Positions 1-6,751 are shown, numbered from the stretch's first letter. The stretch: DNA of 8,963 nt from an uncultured Oscillospiraceae bacterium (GCA_934569425.1 CAKTKM010000055.1:1-8963), one strand, 5' to 3'. Notes: a model not told the origin generated them from the letters alone. Numbers and translations: made by a program.

Positions 1-378
1 GGGATGGGCAATGCTCTCGCCCACCACCTTGCGGGTGATCTCGTTGAAGGTCACCCGCTTGGCCTTGTCGTCCGGCAGCTCCAGCAGGTGCTGCAAATGC
101 CACGAGATCGCCTCTCCCTCCCGGTCAGGGTCGGTGGCGAGGTATACGGTGTCGCTGGCGGCGGCAGCCTTTTTCAGCTGACGGATCAGCTCCTCCTTGC
201 CGCGGATGGGTTTATATTCCGGTTCAAAATCGTGGGGAATGTCCACGCCAAGGGTGCTTTTGGGCAGGTCACGCAAATGTCCCATGCAGGCCGTGACCTG
301 ATAGTCCGGCCCCAAATATTTGCCAATGGTCTTGGCCTTGGCGGGCGACTCCACGATCACCAGATGTTTCTTACTCAT
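1..378 (-). CDS. topA: DNA topoisomerase I (type IA), N-terminal 126 codons, cut by window edge
   Basis: Type IA topoisomerase that relaxes negatively supercoiled DNA by passing a strand through a transient single-strand break. Only the N-terminal part, essentially the TOPRIM domain, is inside the window. Translation from the ATG at 378 gives [20 protein letters not shown], with the catalytic glutamate of the [10 protein letters not shown] motif at residue 10. The metal-binding DPDREGE motif is at 83-89, followed by ISWHL and the VTFNEIT segment at 109-115, all hallmarks of bacterial TopA. An AGAGGA ribosome binding site lies about 9 nt upstream of the ATG. The gene follows dprA after a 29-bp gap with no visible terminator, so the two are probably co-transcribed; dprA-topA is a common Firmicutes arrangement. 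The active-site tyrosine domain and the C-terminal zinc or DNA-binding domains are outside the window. The frame is open to base 1 with no break. Confidence 0.97.
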   Translation of the reverse strand, partial: MSKKHLVIVESPAKAKTIGKYLGPDYQVTACMGHLRDLPKSTLGVDIPHDFEPEYKPIRGKEELIRQLKKAAAASDTVYLATDPDREGEAISWHLQHLLELPDDKAKRVTFNEITRKVVGESIAHP

Positions 379-407
379 GCTCTCTGTTTCCTCTTTGCTT
401 CCTTACT

Positions 408-1643
408 TTACTCGGTCTCCGGCAGCTCCACCGTGCGCACAAAGCTCCGTGCGCCGTTCTGTGCCGCCCAGCCGCTGATCTCCAGCAGTGTCAGCGCCGG
501 CAGCACCCGCTGGATGGGCAGTCCGCCGGTCTCGGCCAGTTGGTCGGTCAGCAGCGGCTCATCCGGGCGCAGCGCCCGCAGCACCGTCTGCTGCTCCGGA
601 GACAGGCTGTCCCACTCCGCCGCCGTCAACCGGGGCAGAACGGGCGCCTGCGCCGCTTCCGGCGCATCCCTGCCTTCGTCTGTTCTTCTCTTTTCTCCCG
701 CCGCCTTGGGTTCTCCCGCCAGACGGGGCAGCGGCGGCATAGGCGGCGCTGCGTGCCGCAGCTTGTGGGGAAACCGTCCCTCATATTCGCTCAGAATGTC
801 CCAGCCGCAGGCGGCAAGGCCTGCGCCCTCCCGGATCAGGTAGTGGCATCCGGCGCTGTTGGGCGCGTCAATGGGTCCCGGAACGGCAAACACGTCCCGT
901 CCCTGCTCCATGGCGCTCTCGGCGGTGATCAGCGCGCCGGAGCGCAGCGGAGCCTCCACCACCACAGTGGCCACACTCAGTGCGCTGAGGATCCGGTTGC
1001 GTACAGGGAAGTGCCACGCCTCCGGCTCCGTCCGCGGCGGGTATTCCGACAGCAACACGCCGGTGGCGGCAATGTCCTCATACAGTCTCCGGTTCTCCGC
1101 CGGATAGACCACATCCACACCGCCGCCCAGCACGCCGCAGGTAAAGCCGCCGAACCGCAGCGCGCCCCGCATGGCGGCCGCGTCGATGCCCTTCGCCATG
1201 CCGGACACCACCATGCCGCCCTGCCGGGTCAGCTCATAGCCCAGCTTTTCGGCACAGTGGATACCGTAGGGCGTGCAGGACCGTGTTCCCACCACGGTCA
1301 CGGCCGCCTCCTCGTCAAACAGGGGCATGGCGCCTCTGCCGTACAGCAGCAGCGGCGGCTGATAGATGTTCCGCAGCCGCTCGGGATACAGGGCGTCCGC
1401 CATGGTGATGAGAAAAATATTTTTCCCGGCGCAGTCAGACAGTACCCGATCCGCCGTCGTCAAAGACTTTTCCCGCAGCAGCGCCGCCTGCTCCTTTTTC
1501 AGCCCCTCCACCTGCCACAGGGTTTCCTCATCGGCGTAGTATACGTCCTCCGGCGAGGAAAAATGCGCCATCAGCAGCTGTTTGCTGTGCTCCGTCAGAC
1601 CCGGCAGCGTGGTGAGCCAGACCCAGTATTTCAATGCTGCCAC
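408..1643 (-). CDS. dprA: DNA processing protein DprA/Smf
   Basis: DprA binds incoming single-stranded DNA and loads RecA in natural transformation; in species not known to be competent its role is unclear. The 411-residue product has an N-terminal helical (SAM/HhH-like) region to about residue 100. The DprA Rossmann-fold domain covers about 113-285, with VVGTRSCTPYG (117-127), SGMAKGID (147-154), GGGVDVVYPAEN (173-184), FPVRNRILS (212-220) and SGALITAESA (235-244). A proline/charge-rich linker (about 296-340) leads to a winged-helix C-terminus (about 345-405). I chose the GTG at 1643 because a perfect AGGAGG sits 9 nt upstream (1653-1658) and the protein then begins MAALKYWVWLTTLPG, typical of the family. 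The frame also opens with a GTG at 1685, but that would overlap the preceding gene and has no comparable site. It lies 23 bp after the RNA methyltransferase gene and 29 bp before topA, so it is part of that operon. Confidence 0.96.
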   Translation of the reverse strand: MAALKYWVWLTTLPGLTEHSKQLLMAHFSSPEDVYYADEETLWQVEGLKKEQAALLREKSLTTADRVLSDCAGKNIFLITMADALYPERLRNIYQPPLLLYGRGAMPLFDEEAAVTVVGTRSCTPYGIHCAEKLGYELTRQGGMVVSGMAKGIDAAAMRGALRFGGFTCGVLGGGVDVVYPAENRRLYEDIAATGVLLSEYPPRTEPEAWHFPVRNRILSALSVATVVVEAPLRSGALITAESAMEQGRDVFAVPGPIDAPNSAGCHYLIREGAGLAACGWDILSEYEGRFPHKLRHAAPPMPPLPRLAGEPKAAGEKRRTDEGRDAPEAAQAPVLPRLTAAEWDSLSPEQQTVLRALRPDEPLLTDQLAETGGLPIQRVLPALTLLEISGWAAQNGARSFVRTVELPETE

Positions 1644-1652
1644 GCTTCCGCG

Positions 1653-1658
1653 CCTCCT
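1653..1658 (-). promoter_or_regulatory. Shine-Dalgarno of dprA (decides the start)
   Basis: On the minus strand this reads AGGAGG, 9 nt before the GTG at 1643 and between the stop of the upstream methyltransferase gene and dprA. It supports the GTG at 1643 over the longer GTG start at 1685. Confidence 0.85.
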
Positions 1659-1666
1659 CTCGTCCG

Positions 1667-2422
1667 TTACCGGTAGCTCTCCCACAGCAGCACCGCCGCG
1701 GCAACGGCCGCGTTCAGGGATTCACACCGCTGTGACATTGGTATTTTCAAGGTCTTCTGGCACATGGCCAGTACACCGTCGCTGACGCCCCGCCCCTCGC
1801 TGCCGATCACAACGGCGCAGCGGTCGAGGGATACCTCGCGAACGTCCACCGTGTCCTCCCGCAGCGCCGTGCCGTACAGGGTCAGGCCGCTGCGCGCCAG
1901 CAGCTGCGGCAGTGCCGCCGCCTTCAGGCACCATACCGGGCGGCGGAACGCCGCCCCCATGGAGGAGCGCAGCGTCTTCACGCTCCACGGATCGGCGCAG
2001 CCCTCCAGCAGCAGCAGTCCGTCAAAATCAAAGGCGTCCAGTGTCCGCAGGATCGTTCCCACGTTGCCGGGATCCTGTACGCCGTCCAGCACCATATAGC
2101 GGCGGCCGGCCAGCGTCTCCGGTGCCTCCGTCTCCGGCAGAGCGCAGGTAAACAGCGCCCCCTGCGGAGATCTCATGGGTGAAACGGAGGCCATCACATC
2201 CTCCGGCACCTGTACCGCGCGGATCCCCTCGGGCAGCGGCGGCAGAGACACGCCTGCGGTAACAACCACCTCCCGCACCGGCGCGTTCCATTTCAGCGCC
2301 TCCGCCAGCAGTTTGGGGCTGTCCCCCAGAAACACACCCTGTTCACGGCGGTAGGCGGCGGAAGCTGCCAGCTTTTTCATATGCACCAGCAGTGGATTGG
2401 CGCGGCTGGTAATCGTCTCCAT
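1667..2422 (-). CDS. TrmH/SpoU-family RNA 2'-O-ribose methyltransferase (RlmB/YsgA-like)
   Basis: A SPOUT-class enzyme that uses S-adenosylmethionine to methylate a ribose 2'-hydroxyl in rRNA or tRNA; the exact target nucleotide cannot be read from sequence. The 251-residue protein has an N-terminal substrate-binding domain (about 1-100, including GVFLGDSPKLLAEAL at 29-43) and a C-terminal knotted SpoU domain. All three SpoU motifs are present: motif 1 DGVQDPGNVGTILRT (113-127, with the conserved Asn120 and Arg126), motif 2 VVIGSEGRG (204-212) and motif 3 IPMSQRCESLNAAVAAAVLLWE (227-248). The start is the ATG at 2422, giving METITSRANPLL as in homologues, with a GGGAG-like site about 9 nt upstream. 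The frame stays open to 2554, but that extension would run through the lysS stop and a hairpin, so I exclude it. It lies 71 bp after lysS and 23 bp before dprA. Confidence 0.93.
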   Translation of the reverse strand: METITSRANPLLVHMKKLAASAAYRREQGVFLGDSPKLLAEALKWNAPVREVVVTAGVSLPPLPEGIRAVQVPEDVMASVSPMRSPQGALFTCALPETEAPETLAGRRYMVLDGVQDPGNVGTILRTLDAFDFDGLLLLEGCADPWSVKTLRSSMGAAFRRPVWCLKAAALPQLLARSGLTLYGTALREDTVDVREVSLDRCAVVIGSEGRGVSDGVLAMCQKTLKIPMSQRCESLNAAVAAAVLLWESYR

Positions 2423-2456
2423 CGCTTCCGTCTCCCTTCTTCTTTGGAATGGAAAG

Positions 2457-2486
2457 GCTGACCCGACAAGCCTTTGTCGGGTCAGC
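2457..2486. terminator. 13-bp hairpin between lysS and the RNA methyltransferase gene
   Basis: A perfect inverted repeat: GCTGACCCGACAA (2457-2469) pairs with its complement at 2474-2486 around a 4-nt loop. It sits just after the lysS stop. On the minus strand, the sense direction, it is followed only by CTTTCC, a poor T-tract. On the plus strand it is followed by GGGG and five T's. In the sense direction it is therefore better read as a partial terminator or RNA-processing/stability hairpin than as a full stop. A full terminator would cut the methyltransferase-dprA-topA genes off, and I see no strong replacement promoter. Confidence 0.6.
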
Positions 2487-2493
2487 GGGGTTT

Positions 2494-4002
2494 TTAGTCG
2501 ATAGGCTTCATAGTGGGGAACAGGATCACGTCCCGGATAGAATCGGTGCCGCACAGCATCATGGCGCAGCGGTCGATGCCGAAGCCCAGACCACCGGTAG
2601 GCGGCAGGCCGTACTCCAGCGCCATCACATAATCGTCATCCATCATGTCGGCCTCCTCATCGCCCTGCGCCCGCTTCTCCGCCTGTGCCTTGAAGCGCTC
2701 GTACTGGTCGATGGGGTCGTTCAGCTCGGAGAAGGCATTGCCCATCTCGCAGCCGCAGATGAAGGCCTCGTACCGTTCAGTCAGGCGGGGATCCTCCGGG
2801 CTGCGCTTGGCCAGCGGGCTGACCTCCACCGGGTACATGGTGATAAAGGTGGGCTGCACCAGCGTCTCCTCCACCTTCTGATCGAAGGTCTCGTACAGGG
2901 CGTTGCCCCATGTGTGCGCCACGCCTTCCATATCCACGCCCACGCTCTTGGCCAGCTCCACGGCGGCGTCAGCGTCGCCCTCGATGGCCATGAAATCAGC
3001 GCCGGTAACGTTCTTCACCGCGTCGGCCATGGTGATCCGGGGCCAGCCGGGGGTCAGGTCGATCTCGTTGCCCAGCCATGTGACATGATAGGTGCCGAGG
3101 ATCTCATTGGCCGCGCCGGAGAGGATCGCCTCCAGAATGTCCATCATGCCGTCCAGATTGGTATAGGCCTGATACAGCTCACAGGTCGTGAACTCCGGGT
3201 TATGCTTGGTGTCCATTCCCTCGTTGCGGAAGATACGGCCCACCTCGTACACCCGCTCCAGACCGCCCACGATCAGCCGCTTCAGGTGCAGCTCGGTGGC
3301 GATCCGCATATACATGTCGATGTCCAGCGTATTGTGGTGGGTGATAAAGGGACGGGCGTTGGCGCCGCCGGCGATGGGGCTGAGGACGGGGGTCTCCACC
3401 TCCATAAAGCCCAGCGAATCCAGATAGCGGCGCAGATAGGCCACAAACTTGCTGCGGATCTCAAAATTCCGCTTGCTCTCGGGATTGACGATCAGATCCA
3501 CATACCGCTGGCGATAGCGTGCCTCCTTGTCGGTCAGGCCGTGGAACTTCTCCGGCAGGGGACGCAGAGACTTGCTCAGCAGCACGATCTCCCGGGCGCG
3601 GACGGACATCTCGCCCCGCTGGGTGCGGAACACCTCGCCGATCACGCCCACGATGTCGCCGATGTCATACTTCTTGAAACGGTTATAGTTCTCCTCATCC
3701 ATCTCGTCCTTGCGGGCGTAGATCTGGATGCGGCCGGACTTGTCCTGCAAATCGCAGAAAGACACCTTGCCCATGCCCCGCTTGCTCATGAGACGGCCTG
3801 CCACGCGGACGGGGGTACCCTCCAGCGCGTCGAAGCTGTCCTTGATCTCCTGCGCATGATGGGTCACGTCGAACTTGGTGATCTGGAAGGGATCGCGTCC
3901 CTCCTCCTGCAACGCCTTCAGCTTGTCCCGACGAATCTGCAGCAGCTCGCCCAGCTCCTGCTGTTCGGTGGTGTTGGTCACATTGGTATTCTGCTCTGCC
4001 AT
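2494..4002 (-). CDS. lysS: Lysyl-tRNA synthetase, class II
   Basis: Charges tRNA-Lys with lysine using ATP, in the cytosol. At 502 residues it has the usual bacterial class II LysRS length. An N-terminal OB-fold anticodon-binding domain runs over about 60-145 (VRVAGRLMSKRGMGKVSFCDLQD at 65-87). It is followed by the class II catalytic core: motif 1 around 199-211 (FMEVETPVLSPIAGG), motif 2 with RIFRNEGMDTKHNPEFTTCE (256-275), and motif 3 GGLGFGIDRCAMML (470-483). The family-typical TELHLKRLIVGGLERVYEVG is at 236-255. The start ATG at 4002 is preceded by AAGGAGG at 5-nt spacing. It follows greA by 41 bp; greA-lysS is a conserved Firmicutes pair, so the two probably share the promoter at 4604-4632. 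I see no T-box leader. The frame is intact. Confidence 0.98.
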   Translation of the reverse strand: MAEQNTNVTNTTEQQELGELLQIRRDKLKALQEEGRDPFQITKFDVTHHAQEIKDSFDALEGTPVRVAGRLMSKRGMGKVSFCDLQDKSGRIQIYARKDEMDEENYNRFKKYDIGDIVGVIGEVFRTQRGEMSVRAREIVLLSKSLRPLPEKFHGLTDKEARYRQRYVDLIVNPESKRNFEIRSKFVAYLRRYLDSLGFMEVETPVLSPIAGGANARPFITHHNTLDIDMYMRIATELHLKRLIVGGLERVYEVGRIFRNEGMDTKHNPEFTTCELYQAYTNLDGMMDILEAILSGAANEILGTYHVTWLGNEIDLTPGWPRITMADAVKNVTGADFMAIEGDADAAVELAKSVGVDMEGVAHTWGNALYETFDQKVEETLVQPTFITMYPVEVSPLAKRSPEDPRLTERYEAFICGCEMGNAFSELNDPIDQYERFKAQAEKRAQGDEEADMMDDDYVMALEYGLPPTGGLGFGIDRCAMMLCGTDSIRDVILFPTMKPID

Positions 4003-4021
4003 AACGGCCTCCTTATCTCAG

Positions 4022-4040
4022 CGCCGGTCGCTGACCGGCG
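4022..4040. other. 8-bp GC-rich hairpin in the greA-lysS intergenic gap
   Basis: CGCCGGTC (4022-4029) and GACCGGCG (4033-4040) form a perfect 8-bp stem with a 3-nt loop. It lies between the greA stop and the lysS ribosome binding site and has no T-run, so it is not a typical terminator. It may stabilise the greA mRNA 3' end, mark a processing site, or tune lysS translation. The structure is visible; the role is inference. Confidence 0.55.
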
Positions 4041-4043
4041 GTC

Positions 4044-4520
4044 TTATCGTTCAATACTGTCAACACGGTAGTGGATGGCGCCGCGGGGTGCCTCCACGAT
4101 CACTTCATCGCCCGCCTTGCGACCCATCAGTGCCTTGCCGAAGGGAGAGTCCTCGCTGACCGCGCGGCTCATCACATCGGCCTCCTGAGAGCCGACGATC
4201 TTATAGGCGGGCAGCTGTTTTCGTGTATCCAGATTGGTCACCACCACTTTGCAGCCGATGGAGATCTTGTCGGAGTCCATCTCCGCCTCATCCACGATGA
4301 CGGCGTGCAGCAGGATGTCCTCCAGCTCGGCGATACGGGAATAGAGCTTACCCTGCTCGTTCTTCGCCTCGTCATACTCGCTGTTTTCGCTCAGGTCGCC
4401 GAAGCCGCGGGCCTCTTTGATAAGCTCCGCCACCTCGTCGGCGCGGGTGGTCTTGTTGTAGTCCAGCTCCTGCTTCAGCTCGTCATAACGAGCCTGACTC
4501 ATCTTAAATTCTTTTGCCAT
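4044..4520 (-). CDS. greA: Transcription elongation factor GreA
   Basis: GreA enters the secondary channel of RNA polymerase and stimulates cleavage of backtracked RNA, rescuing stalled complexes. The 158-residue product matches the normal GreA length. It has an N-terminal antiparallel coiled coil (about 7-75) with the acidic tip GDLSENSEYDEAKNEQ (41-56), where Asp42 and Glu45 correspond to the catalytic tip acids. The FKBP-like C-terminal domain includes VSEDSPFGKALMGRKAGDEV (121-140). I chose the ATG at 4520 (MAKEFKMSQ). An in-frame ATG three codons earlier (4529) directly abuts the AAAGGA site and has no spacing for ribosome binding, whereas 4520 lies about 9 nt downstream of it. It is the first gene after the promoter at 4604-4632 and is followed by lysS. 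It is intact, with no unusual residues. Confidence 0.97.
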   Translation of the reverse strand: MAKEFKMSQARYDELKQELDYNKTTRADEVAELIKEARGFGDLSENSEYDEAKNEQGKLYSRIAELEDILLHAVIVDEAEMDSDKISIGCKVVVTNLDTRKQLPAYKIVGSQEADVMSRAVSEDSPFGKALMGRKAGDEVIVEAPRGAIHYRVDSIER

Positions 4521-4546
4521 GCTGCCCATTCCTTTCTATCGCATCC

Positions 4547-4562
4547 CGGCAGATCTCTGCCG
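4547..4562. other. Perfect palindrome in the greA 5' leader
   Basis: CGGCAGATCTCTGCCG is a 16-bp sequence whose CGGCAG and CTGCCG arms pair perfectly around a 4-nt centre. It lies between the predicted transcription start (about 4597) and the greA ribosome binding site (about 4530), so it would fold as a small leader hairpin. It could also be a dyad protein-binding site. No T-run follows it. Confidence 0.45.
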
Positions 4563-4603
4563 CAGGGTATACATACTTATATAAATATAATGCGTCACGT
4601 TGC

Positions 4604-4632
4604 ATTATAGTGAGTTTCCGCCCGCCTGTCAA
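4604..4632 (-). promoter_or_regulatory. Sigma-A (sigma70-type) promoter of the greA-lysS operon
   Basis: On the minus strand, TTGACA (4627-4632) is separated by exactly 17 bp from TATAAT (4604-4609), a perfect match to the consensus at both boxes and in spacing. Transcription would start near 4597, giving a leader of about 75 nt before greA. The -35 box overlaps the stop codon of the preceding gene (4629-4631), which packs the operon tightly. AT-rich sequence follows the -10 box (about 4575-4592). Confidence 0.9.
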
Positions 4633-5294
4633 GCATTGGAAGCAATTGTTTTTACGCGAATTTCCTCTTTTTTGATCTCCCCCGCCTGAAAAAGCACCGC
4701 CAGCAGCTGCTCGGATACCGGCCATTGTCCCACCGCTCCCTCCGGCAGCCCATACGTCAGCTGCTGATAGCGGCCGCAGTCCTCCCCCAGACAGATGGTG
4801 TTTCCATTCTCCGGCGCACCACCGAAGGAGACCGTCAGCGCCGCCGTCTCCACGCTGCCGGCACACAGGCCGAACCGCCGCCGCAGCTGCTCCGCCAGCA
4901 GCTCTCCGCCCGCGCCCACCTGCAGCGTCACATACCGCGCCCGCACCGCCAGCACCGCAGCGGCACGGGATACGGCAGGCGACACACGCCCGGCCCGCAG
5001 CAGCACCGTTTTCCGCCGCAGATCCCCCTGCATGTCCAGCAGCTGCGGCAGCAGCGCCAGACGCAGCTCATGCACCGGCACCGGCGCCAGTCCCCACCGC
5101 GCCCCCTCCGCCGCCAGACCGGGCGGCAGCACGCAGGTTCGCACCCCCTGCCGCCTCAGCTTCCGCAGCAGCAGGGCGCGGCGAGCACCCGCCAGAAGCC
5201 CGGAGACAGGCACCGCGGCCACCGCGAACCACACGCCGCCGATCCGCTGCCGCGTCAATCCGCAGGGACGCCCCTCCGTCACATAGCCATACAT
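4629..5294 (-). CDS. Hypothetical protein, unrecognised
   Basis: A 221-residue open frame from the ATG at 5294 to the TGA at 4629, starting MYGYVTEGRPCGLTRQRIGG. I do not recognise a family. It is rich in Ala, Leu, Arg and Gly, has no signal peptide, and shows one mildly hydrophobic stretch near the N-terminus (about 22-36) followed by an Arg/Lys-rich segment (LLLRKLRRQGVRT). The strand's codon pattern and gap-filling position argue that it is real: without it there would be about 770 bp of non-coding DNA between two tight operons. GAGGTGA (5303-5309) lies 8 nt before the ATG and is a good ribosome site, but it sits inside the preceding terminator hairpin. An in-frame TTG 12 codons later, preceded by GGAGGGG at 12-nt spacing, is an alternative start. 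The ATG at 5327 lies within the hairpin and is unlikely. Function unknown. Confidence 0.72.
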   Translation of the reverse strand: MYGYVTEGRPCGLTRQRIGGVWFAVAAVPVSGLLAGARRALLLRKLRRQGVRTCVLPPGLAAEGARWGLAPVPVHELRLALLPQLLDMQGDLRRKTVLLRAGRVSPAVSRAAAVLAVRARYVTLQVGAGGELLAEQLRRRFGLCAGSVETAALTVSFGGAPENGNTICLGEDCGRYQQLTYGLPEGAVGQWPVSEQLLAVLFQAGEIKKEEIRVKTIASNA

Positions 5295-5340
5295 AAAAAA
5301 GGTCACCTCTGTGTCAGCATATGACACAGAGGTGACCTTT
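5295..5340 (-). terminator. Strong intrinsic terminator after the ftsEX-peptidase operon
   Basis: Two 19-nt arms (5298-5316 and 5322-5340) are perfectly complementary around a 5-nt loop. On the minus strand the hairpin is followed by six T's (5295-5300), a classic Rho-independent terminator 18 bp after the peptidase stop. The arm nearest the next gene contains GAGGTGA, that gene's best Shine-Dalgarno sequence, so the hairpin would also hide the ribosome site on any read-through transcript. Confidence 0.92.
5303..5309 (-). promoter_or_regulatory. Shine-Dalgarno embedded in the terminator stem
   Basis: The minus strand reads GAGGTGA, seven bases complementary to the 16S rRNA 3' end, spaced 8 nt from the ATG at 5294. 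All seven bases are paired in the 19-bp hairpin. This is the best evidence for the 5294 start and implies that translation is limited unless the hairpin is opened or incompletely formed. Confidence 0.5.
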
Positions 5341-5348
5341 ATCCGTTA

Positions 5349-5377
5349 TTCATAGGGCTTAGCCGTAATACTGCCAA
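5349..5377 (-). promoter_or_regulatory. Possible promoter at the 3' end of the peptidase gene
   Basis: On the minus strand TTGGCA (5372-5377, 5 of 6 consensus) is followed after exactly 17 bp by TATGAA (5349-5354, 4 of 6). A transcript would begin near 5342, immediately before the hairpin, making the hairpin the 5' leader of the hypothetical gene. The match is moderate and could be chance. Confidence 0.3.
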
Positions 5378-6705
5378 CCGGTCAGATAGGTCAGGGGATC
5401 CACCCAGCCGTCGTTCTCCATCACGCCGAAGTGCAGATGGGGGCCGGTGGAATTTCCGGTGGAGCCGGAATAGGCAATGACCTGCCCCTGCGTCACCGTG
5501 TCGCCCATCTTCACATTGTAGCCGCTGAGATGGCCGTACAGCGTGGAGTTGCCCTTACCGTGGCTGATAATGACGCAGTTACCGTAGCCGCCGTTCCAGC
5601 TGGCCCAGGAGACCTTGCCGGACTTGGCCGCCAGAACGGGCGTCCCCATGGGGGTTCCGATGTCCACGCCCTTGTGATTGGTGCTGCCGATACCGCCGGG
5701 GGATTGCCGGCCGCCGAATTTGGAGGTGATCCACCGGATGCCGTTGCAGGGCCATATGTAACCGCCCACGGTACCGGCAATGTCATCCATGCCCAGCTCA
5801 CGCGCCTTGGCCTCGGCCGCGGCGATCAGATCGTCCAGTGCTTCCTCCTCGGCCTTGATGGCATCGTATTCCGCCTGCTTGCCCGCCTCGGTCTTGATGT
5901 ACTCCGCCAGCAGCTTCATACTCTCGGAGATCTCGCCCTGAAGCTCCTGCTTGGAGAGGCTCAGGGATTCATTCTGCTCCTCCAGCGCCGCCTTATCGGC
6001 CGCCAAATCCTGCCGGATGGTCTGCAGATCGGAGATGACCTTCTGGTTGTAGCGGACGATCTCGTTGATAAAGTCAATGCGGCTGACCAGATCCGAGAAG
6101 CTGGTGGCCTTGAACAGCACCGACCAGTAGGAAATGGTACCCTGCTCCTCCTCCGTGCGGATCTGCTTGTGGAACAGCTCCGTCTGGCGCTTCTCCAGCG
6201 CCTCGTTGGCGGCGATGCTGCGGTTGGTGACGTCGATCTGCTCCTCCAGCAGGTTGATCTCCTCCTGCAGGGCAGCGTTGCGCTGATCCAGCAGGTTTTT
6301 CTTCTTCTGGGTGTCGGCCTTCTGCCCCTTGATCTGATTCAGCTGGTTCTTCAGGTCATCCATCTCCTTGCGCTTGTCATTGATGGCCTGCTGCAGCTTG
6401 TCATACTCCTCCCGGACAGCGTCCTTTTCCTCCTGAGCGGAGTCCTCCTTGCTGTCGGTCTTGGTATCGGTCTTCGTGTCGGTCTTCGTGTCGGTCTTCG
6501 TGTCGGTCTTCGTGTCGGTCTTCGTATCGGTCTTCGTGTCGGTCTTGGTATCCGCCGTGCCTCCGGCGGAGGTGCCTGTGCCGCCGGACGGCACGCTGTC
6601 GCTGGCCTTGGCGGAGCCGTAGGCCGCCGTAGACAGCAGCGTTCCCATCAGCAGCAGGGCGCACAGCAGCGCCGCCGCCCGTTTTCCTTTGGTCGAATGT
6701 CCCAT
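5359..6705 (-). CDS. Secreted coiled-coil M23 (LytM) peptidoglycan endopeptidase, FtsEX-linked EnvC/PcsB/CwlO-type
   Basis: A 448-residue exported cell-wall enzyme, expected to cut peptide cross-links or to activate another hydrolase during division. A signal peptide occupies residues 1 to about 30 (KGKRAAALLCALLLMGTLLS). A low-complexity linker with eight DTKT repeats follows (52-83), then a long coiled coil (about 90-310) resembling EnvC/PcsB. The M23 domain (about 318-448) retains the zinc ligands and catalytic residues: His344 and Asp348 (NHKGVDIG), His392 (YGHLSG), and His423 and His425 (HLHFG). Unlike the degenerate EnvC/NlpD domains, it should therefore be catalytically active. The start ATG at 6705 has AAAGG about 7 nt upstream. 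The gene follows ftsX by 46 bp with no terminator. In other bacteria FtsX binds such coiled coils to control the enzyme outside the membrane. A terminator at 5295-5340 ends the operon. Confidence 0.92.
   Translation of the reverse strand: MGHSTKGKRAAALLCALLLMGTLLSTAAYGSAKASDSVPSGGTGTSAGGTADTKTDTKTDTKTDTKTDTKTDTKTDTKTDTKTDSKEDSAQEEKDAVREEYDKLQQAINDKRKEMDDLKNQLNQIKGQKADTQKKKNLLDQRNAALQEEINLLEEQIDVTNRSIAANEALEKRQTELFHKQIRTEEEQGTISYWSVLFKATSFSDLVSRIDFINEIVRYNQKVISDLQTIRQDLAADKAALEEQNESLSLSKQELQGEISESMKLLAEYIKTEAGKQAEYDAIKAEEEALDDLIAAAEAKARELGMDDIAGTVGGYIWPCNGIRWITSKFGGRQSPGGIGSTNHKGVDIGTPMGTPVLAAKSGKVSWASWNGGYGNCVIISHGKGNSTLYGHLSGYNVKMGDTVTQGQVIAYSGSTGNSTGPHLHFGVMENDGWVDPLTYLTGWQYYG
6457..6552 (-). 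repeat. Eight tandem 12-bp units encoding (DTKT)8
   Basis: The plus strand shows eight in-frame units of the type ggtcttcgtgtc, each encoding Asp-Thr-Lys-Thr on the minus strand (residues 52-83 of the M23 peptidase). Units differ only at one or two bases (cgt/ggt, gtc/atc), and four consecutive central units are identical. As 12 is a multiple of three, slippage would change the linker length without breaking the frame. Confidence 0.95.
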
Positions 6706-6751
6706 GGTGTGTCCTTTCCTCCGGTGCGGGACGCTTCTGCCCCGCGGGGTG

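Noticed and set aside
540..1676. 378-codon plus-strand open frame
   Set aside because: Antisense shadow of dprA, which has all family motifs on the other strand.
4003..4043. T-box or riboswitch upstream of lysS
   Set aside because: The gap is only 41 bp, with no room for a T-box or lysine riboswitch and no T-box consensus.
2449..4071. 540-codon plus-strand open frame
   Set aside because: It is fully antisense to lysS, a certain gene, and its product is rich in His, Gln, Leu and Ala, as expected from reverse-complemented GC-rich codons. No ribosome site or family motif.
6457..6552. CRISPR-like or regulatory repeat array
   Set aside because: The units are contiguous 12-mers with no spacers and lie in frame inside a gene, so this is a coding tandem repeat.
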